Part shown: one piece after another, positions 6,173 to 9,363 of the stretch
How positions within the stretch are numbered: the stretch's first letter is position 1
Layout of the letters: each line of letters starts with the position of its first letter
Position numbers and translations under genes: made by a program
NCBI GenBank assembly: GCA_003556955.1
Contig: PWQB01000539.1
Coordinates: 1 to 9,363 of the forward strand
DNA: 9,363 nt
Origin: Nostocaceae cyanobacterium CSSed10_463m
Lineage (GTDB): Bacteria > Cyanobacteriota > Cyanobacteriia > Cyanobacteriales > Nostocaceae
Direction: 5' to 3'
The notes under the pieces: model-generated
Database searches by the model: none
What the model was told of the DNA's origin: nothing
What the model saw: the letters and a program-made list of their open reading frames with translations, nothing else

Positions 6173-6176
6173 CGCA
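6164..6176. repeat. Short palindrome spanning the endopeptidase stop codon
   Basis: TGCGC (6164-6168) and GCGCA (6172-6176) flank GTA, and the endopeptidase TAG stop (6170-6172) lies at the loop edge. The bases after it (CAGAAACATTGAGGACGCTGAG) resemble a dispersed intergenic repeat I associate with Nostocales. This explains why an open frame extends upstream of the glycosyltransferase. Confidence 0.5.
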
Positions 6177-6207
6177 TACCACAGAAACATTGAGGACGCT
6201 GAGAAAG

Positions 6208-7221
6208 ATGAGGAGTGGGTTAATTTCCAAGGGTTCAAATGATGAAAATGGGGCAATTTCGGTAATTGTCCCGGATGTTTCGGTGGTTGTACCTGTGCGG
6301 GATGAGGTGGAAAGCTTACCCCTGTTGCTGGAGGCGATCGCTAATCATGTCAGCGCCAGTAATTTTAGTTACGAAATCATTTGTGTAGATGATGGTTCTA
6401 CAGATGGTTCGGCTGAGTACCTGAAGGAACAAGCCCAAATCCGCAATGATTTAAAAGCGGTGCTGCTGCGGCGCAATTATGGACAAAGTGCAGCAATGGC
6501 CGCTGGGTTTAATTATGCGATCGGCACAGTGATTGTCACCTTGGATGCTGATTTGCAAAATGATCCAGCTGATATTCCTTTATTATTGGTAAAGTTGGCA
6601 GAAGGCTATGATTTAGTCAGTGGTTGGCGACATCAACGCCAAGATGCTGTAGTTTCCCGCTTAATTCCTTCTAAAATTGCCAATTGGTTAATTGGGAAGG
6701 TAACAGAAGTGAAGTTACATGATTATGGTTGTTCCCTCAAGGCTTATCGGTCGGAAGTAGTAGCAGATATGAATCTCTACGGGGAACTGCATCGCTTTTT
6801 ACCAGCTTTGGCTTTCATTGAAGGGGCGCGAATTACTGAAATTCAGGTGCGTCACCATGCGCGGCGTTTTGGTCGCAGTAAATATGGGATTTGGCGGACG
6901 TTTCGCGTGATGATGGATTTGTTAACTATCTACTTTATGAAAAAGTTCCTCACCCGCCCGATGCACGTTTTTGGGTTGTTGGGTTTAGGTTCAATGGTGA
7001 CAGGAACACTAATTGGTATTTACTTAACTTTCATCAAGTTAGCTTTGGGTGAAACTATTGGTAGTCGTCCTTTGCTGATTTTAGCGGTTTTGCTGCTAGT
7101 GACTGGGGTGCAGTTATTTTGTTTTGGTCTTTTGGCGGAATTATTGATGCGTACTTACCATGAATCTCAAAATCGCCCCATTTATCGAGTGCGGGAAGTA
7201 GTAGCCAAAAATGTTAAGTAA
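6208..7221 (+). CDS. GT2 family glycosyltransferase, polyprenyl-phosphate sugar transferase type (DPM1/GtrB/ArnC-like)
   Basis: This membrane-anchored enzyme probably moves a sugar from a nucleotide donor to undecaprenyl or dolichyl-like phosphate at the inner face of the membrane. From the ATG at 6208 it has 337 residues. The GT-A domain carries VVVPVRDE (about 26-33), VDDGSTDGS (60-68), the metal-binding DADLQNDP (113-120), HDYGCSLKAYR (171-181) and the R-H-x-x-R-x-x-G-x-SKY stretch (215-226). Two C-terminal helices (about 253-276 and 288-314) are the usual anchor of this subfamily. A GTG at 6163 would overlap the endopeptidase by 10 bp and add 15 residues from repeat-like DNA, so the ATG is preferred; GAGG lies 12 bases upstream. 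It is probably co-transcribed with the endopeptidase and the MFS gene. The sugar is not predictable. Confidence 0.88.
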   Translation: MRSGLISKGSNDENGAISVIVPDVSVVVPVRDEVESLPLLLEAIANHVSASNFSYEIICVDDGSTDGSAEYLKEQAQIRNDLKAVLLRRNYGQSAAMAAGFNYAIGTVIVTLDADLQNDPADIPLLLVKLAEGYDLVSGWRHQRQDAVVSRLIPSKIANWLIGKVTEVKLHDYGCSLKAYRSEVVADMNLYGELHRFLPALAFIEGARITEIQVRHHARRFGRSKYGIWRTFRVMMDLLTIYFMKKFLTRPMHVFGLLGLGSMVTGTLIGIYLTFIKLALGETIGSRPLLILAVLLLVTGVQLFCFGLLAELLMRTYHESQNRPIYRVREVVAKNVK

Positions 7222-7267
7222 CGTAACAATGTAATCAACAAACATTCAAAATTAACAAAAATCTGCT

Positions 7268-8503
7268 TTGAAAGTTCTTCACACATTGGACGCTAAACTA
7301 CAACGTAACCTGCTGGTTTTATTTACAGCAGGTTTATTATTCTGGTCTAGCATTGCTTCGTTATTGCCCACCTTACCCCTGTACATTCAGGATATAGGCG
7401 CAACTAGTCAACAGATTGGCATTGTGATGGGTAGTTTTGCCATTGGGATGTTGCTCTTTCGCCCTTGGTGTAGCAATTTAGCGGATCGTCGTGGCCGTAA
7501 GATTGTCTTGCTGATTGGAATGTCAGCAGTTGCGATCGCACCTCTGGGTTATATTTTCGCTACTGCAATTATGCCATTAATGGTGTTACGTGCCTTTCAC
7601 GGTATTAGCATTGCCGCTTTTGGGACTGCTTATATTGCATTGGTGGGAGATTTAGCCCCTGCTAAAAATCGTGGTGAAGTCATTGGTTATATGAGCTTAG
7701 TAAATCCGATGGGTGTGGCTATCGGTCCAGCCTTGGGGGGATATTTACAAGCAGCAGCCGGTTACATCCCATTATTTTTGTTATCTTCGGCCTTGGGTTT
7801 TGCCGGAATGTTGTGTATTATCCCTATTGTCAATCCACCTGTGGAGGAAAAGCCCCTCAATAACCCGAATGATCACCAATTTTGGGGACTGTTATTTAGT
7901 CCCAGGGTGCGGATTCCGGCAATTATCATGTTATTAATTGGTGTGGTTTTAGGAACTCTGCATACCTTTGTGCCATTATTTATCCAATCCACGAATGTAG
8001 ATTTGAATCCAGGACTGTTTTACACCATAGCAGCGATCGCTAGTTTTAATGTCAGGTTGTTTATCGGTCGCGCTTCTGATAAATATGGCAGAGGATTATT
8101 TATCACCCTAAGTTTAATTGCTTTTACCTTAGCAATGATGGGGATTTGGCAAGCTAACAGCGCCCCTATGTTCTTGTTCGCAGCATTTGTCCAAGGTGCA
8201 GCTTCGGGAACAGCAATTCCCATGATGGCCGCCATGATGACAGACCGCGCCCAGCCTCATGAACGAGGGCGGATTTTTGGTGTATCTTTAATCGGATTGG
8301 ATATTGGTATTGCGATCGCTGGGCCGGTTCTGGGTTCCATAGCTGAACAAGTAGGCTACCGCAATATGTTTGGCTATGGTGCTGGTTTAACTCTTTTAGC
8401 GGTGATCATTTTTCTCACCCAGTCGAGCCATAATCTCAATCATTCCCTGCGCTTTGCTTTAGGACGTGCTGAAGATACTTATGCCTTCAATCATGGCAAC
8501 TAG
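7268..8503 (+). CDS. Major facilitator superfamily transporter, 12-TM drug/H+ antiporter-like
   Basis: This 411-residue inner-membrane secondary transporter has about twelve hydrophobic helices: near 14-36, 49-67, 79-98, 103-125, 138-160, 166-188, 214-236, 248-267, 276-292, 300-322, 336-360 and 367-385. Motif A is clear in the 2-3 loop (NLADRRGRK, 70-78) and is echoed in the 8-9 loop (RASDKYGR). GVAIGPALGGY in helix 5 matches antiporter motif C. The proposed start is TTG (7268): an in-frame TAA lies just upstream at 7253, and the next in-frame ATG would delete helix 1. No good ribosome site is seen. It follows the glycosyltransferase by 46 bp and is followed by a hairpin terminator. Three HIP1 sites lie inside, so it looks native. 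The substrate is unknown; a multidrug or metabolite exporter is likeliest. Confidence 0.87.
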   Translation: MKVLHTLDAKLQRNLLVLFTAGLLFWSSIASLLPTLPLYIQDIGATSQQIGIVMGSFAIGMLLFRPWCSNLADRRGRKIVLLIGMSAVAIAPLGYIFATAIMPLMVLRAFHGISIAAFGTAYIALVGDLAPAKNRGEVIGYMSLVNPMGVAIGPALGGYLQAAAGYIPLFLLSSALGFAGMLCIIPIVNPPVEEKPLNNPNDHQFWGLLFSPRVRIPAIIMLLIGVVLGTLHTFVPLFIQSTNVDLNPGLFYTIAAIASFNVRLFIGRASDKYGRGLFITLSLIAFTLAMMGIWQANSAPMFLFAAFVQGAASGTAIPMMAAMMTDRAQPHERGRIFGVSLIGLDIGIAIAGPVLGSIAEQVGYRNMFGYGAGLTLLAVIIFLTQSSHNLNHSLRFALGRAEDTYAFNHGN

Positions 8504-8518
8504 TACCGCTTCGCGGAA

Positions 8519-8539
8519 GTCAAAAGTCAAAAGTCAAAA
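8519..8539. repeat. Heptanucleotide tandem repeat (GTCAAAA)3
   Basis: Three perfect GTCAAAA units follow the MFS stop codon. Just before them CCGC (8506-8509) and GCGG (8513-8516) form a tiny hairpin. This is a typical cyanobacterial heptamer array. Confidence 0.85.
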
Positions 8540-8559
8540 AGCCTACTATACAGGCTTTT
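8537..8559 (+). terminator. Hairpin terminator after the MFS gene
   Basis: AAAAGCCT (8537-8544) and AGGCTTTT (8552-8559) form an 8-bp stem with a 7-base loop, 33 bp after the MFS stop. Only four T residues follow, all within the stem, and the structure is nearly symmetrical, so it could act on either strand. Confidence 0.6.
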
Positions 8560-8608
8560 CATTGATTTTAAATGGTTGTGCTATTGACGCTGTGCTGTAC
8601 TAAATAGC

Positions 8609-8648
8609 AAAAAAAGGCAAAATAGAATTATATCTACTTTGCCTTTTT
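8609..8648 (-). terminator. Rho-independent terminator of tRNA-Arg
   Basis: Read on the minus strand, AAAAAGGCAAAGTAGA pairs with TCTATTTTGCCTTTTT across a 6-base loop and ends in a run of seven T, starting about 11 bases after the tRNA. The single non-Watson-Crick position is a G-U pair in the minus-strand RNA but an A-C mismatch on the plus strand, which favours service to the tRNA. Confidence 0.8.
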
Positions 8649-8659
8649 CTGGTTTTTAA

Positions 8660-8733
8660 CGGGCGAGGAGGGATTCGAACCCCCGACACCGTGGTCCGTA
8701 GCCACGTGCTCTAGTCCACTGAGCTACACACCC
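8660..8733 (-). tRNA. trnR: tRNA-Arg, anticodon ACG
   Basis: The 74-base minus-strand sequence folds as a cloverleaf. It has a GCTC/GAGC D-stem with a GG-containing loop, a CGTGG/CCACG anticodon stem with loop CTACGGA (anticodon ACG), variable loop GTGTC, and a GGGGG/CCCTC T-stem with loop TTCGAAT. The acceptor arms GGGTGTG and CTCGCCC pair except for a U-U opposition at positions 6 and 67. The discriminator is G and CCA is not encoded. A34 should be converted to inosine to read CGU, CGC and CGA. It resembles plastid trnR-ACG, which also has an imperfect acceptor stem as I recall it. It is divergent from moaC. Confidence 0.96.
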
Positions 8734-8746
8734 TTACAAGAATTTT

Positions 8747-8775
8747 ATCTTAACACCACTTTCAAAATAATGCAA
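8747..8775 (-). promoter_or_regulatory. Possible tRNA-Arg promoter overlapping the moaC start
   Basis: On the minus strand TTGCAT (8770-8775) and TAAGAT (8747-8752) are separated by exactly 17 bp, and the latter lies 13 bases before the mature tRNA 5' end. Each hexamer is only a partial match to consensus. If real, the -35 element is formed by the first bases of moaC, including its ATG. Confidence 0.35.
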
Positions 8776-9288
8776 GACAATTTTTTATCTAATTTTGCCG
8801 AATTAACACATCTTGATCCTCAAGGCGAAGCACAGATGGTAGATGTGTCTACGAAGATGCCCACTATCCGCCAAGCCGTAGCTGTAGCTAAGGTGCGAAT
8901 GTTACCAGAAACCTTTGCAGCTATTCAAGCCGGCAATGCTCCCAAGGGAGATGTATTAGCAACAGCCAGGTTGGCGGGAATTATGGCAGCCAAACAGACA
9001 GCTACACTAATTCCCCTGTGTCATCCCTTGCCACTACAAAAAATTACAGTTGAGATCACACCTGACTCCCAACTTCCTGGTTATCAAATTTATGGCACAG
9101 TCAAAACCAAAGCTGAAACTGGTGTAGAAATGGAAGCCTTAACAGCTGTGTCTGTGGCGGCTTTGACTTTATACGATATGGCCAAGGCTTTAGAAAAGTC
9201 TATTCAAATTGAATCGATTCAACTAGTCAGTAAAACTGGCGGTAAATCCGGCGACTATTCTGCACCGCAGGGTGCAGGGGGGAATTAA
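8770..9288 (+). CDS. moaC: Cyclic pyranopterin monophosphate synthase MoaC
   Basis: MoaC converts the MoaA product 3',8-cyclo-7,8-dihydroguanosine triphosphate into cyclic pyranopterin monophosphate, the first stable intermediate of molybdenum cofactor synthesis, in the cytosol. The 172-residue protein shows the family signatures MVDVS (23-27), [13 protein letters not shown] (from 59), [10 protein letters not shown] (from 80), [26 protein letters not shown] (116-141, quoted as ETGVEMEAL...YDMAKAL) and KTGGKSGDY (155-163). Lys59, His85, Glu120, Glu122, Asp136 and Lys139 align, with a constant offset of 8, to the E. coli active-site residues Lys51, His77, Glu112, Glu114, Asp128 and Lys131. The ATG at 8770 lacks a clear ribosome site. 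The last residues (about PQGAGGN) and the stop codon come from the 40-bp tandem repeat. No other moa gene is in view. Confidence 0.96.
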   Translation: MQDNFLSNFAELTHLDPQGEAQMVDVSTKMPTIRQAVAVAKVRMLPETFAAIQAGNAPKGDVLATARLAGIMAAKQTATLIPLCHPLPLQKITVEITPDSQLPGYQIYGTVKTKAETGVEMEALTAVSVAALTLYDMAKALEKSIQIESIQLVSKTGGKSGDYSAPQGAGGN

Positions 9289-9363
9289 GAGGCAGGGGTG
9301 CAGGGTGCAGGGTGCAGGGGGGAATTAAGAGGCAGGGGTGCAGGGTGCAGGGTGCAGGGGGGA
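9267..9363. repeat. 40-bp-period tandem repeat over the moaC 3' end, truncated by the window
   Basis: Positions 9267-9300 are repeated exactly at 9307-9340, and 9301-9323 exactly at 9341-9363, giving at least 2.4 copies of a 40-bp unit. Within each unit are heptamers CAGGGTG, CAGGGTG and CAGGGGG, followed by GAATTAAGAGG. The TAA of moaC lies in the first copy. TGCACC (9261-9266) and GGTGCA (9271-9276) form a small inverted repeat at its edge. The array runs off the window, so the copy number is unknown. Confidence 0.93.

Noticed and set aside
8020..8235. Minus-strand open frame opposite the MFS gene
   Set aside because: It mirrors membrane-helix codons of the MFS gene, with no independent support.
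9261..9363. CRISPR array
   Set aside because: The 40-bp copies are directly contiguous with no unique spacers and contain internal heptamers; this is a tandem minisatellite.

Overview
The window looks like chromosome from a filamentous, probably heterocyst-forming cyanobacterium (Nostoc/Anabaena-like Nostocales). The evidence is eleven copies of the HIP1 octamer GCGATCGC, all inside genes; several heptanucleotide short tandem repeats of the type known from this group; DevB/DevC-type exporter genes; and an NlpC/P60 endopeptidase whose active-site numbering matches the characterised Anabaena variabilis enzyme. No phage, CRISPR or complete transposase gene is visible.

Layout. (1) 69-2536, plus strand: a two-gene devB-devC exporter unit, made of a membrane-fusion protein and an FtsX-like permease. 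No devA ATPase gene follows. (2) 2537-2708: a convergent spacer carrying a two-hairpin G/C-run repeat. (3) 2709-4019, minus strand: an orphan RND-type periplasmic adaptor with no pump gene beside it. (4) 4020-4528: a non-coding stretch with a 13-bp perfect palindrome near a possible promoter, a 152-bp MITE-like element with 17-bp terminal inverted repeats, and a heptamer repeat. (5) 4529-6172: a tightly divergent pair, a class A beta-lactamase-fold serine hydrolase (minus) and an SH3b-NlpC/P60 murein-peptide endopeptidase (plus), whose best start codons are only 6 bp apart. (6) 6208-8503, plus strand: a polyprenyl-phosphate-type GT2 glycosyltransferase and a 12-TM MFS transporter (TTG start), probably co-transcribed with the endopeptidase. 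(7) 8504-8769: terminators and tRNA-Arg(ACG) on the minus strand. (8) 8770-9288, plus strand: moaC, running into a 40-bp-period tandem repeat that continues to the window edge.

How the genes relate. The centre is an envelope/peptidoglycan neighbourhood: a soluble murein tetra/tripeptide endopeptidase, a soluble penicillin-binding-fold hydrolase and a lipid-linked sugar transferase. The left side holds two unrelated adaptor proteins facing each other, each lacking part of its usual export machine. MoaC (molybdenum cofactor) and the tRNA are housekeeping genes unrelated to the rest.

I found no clearly new multi-gene system. The most unusual signals are the missing exporter partners, the near-abutting divergent start codons, the candidate operator before the RND adaptor, and the way small repeats have colonised gene ends. 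Heptamer or 40-bp repeats supply the stop codons or terminal residues of three genes, and a two-hairpin repeat recurs both alone and inside the MITE.
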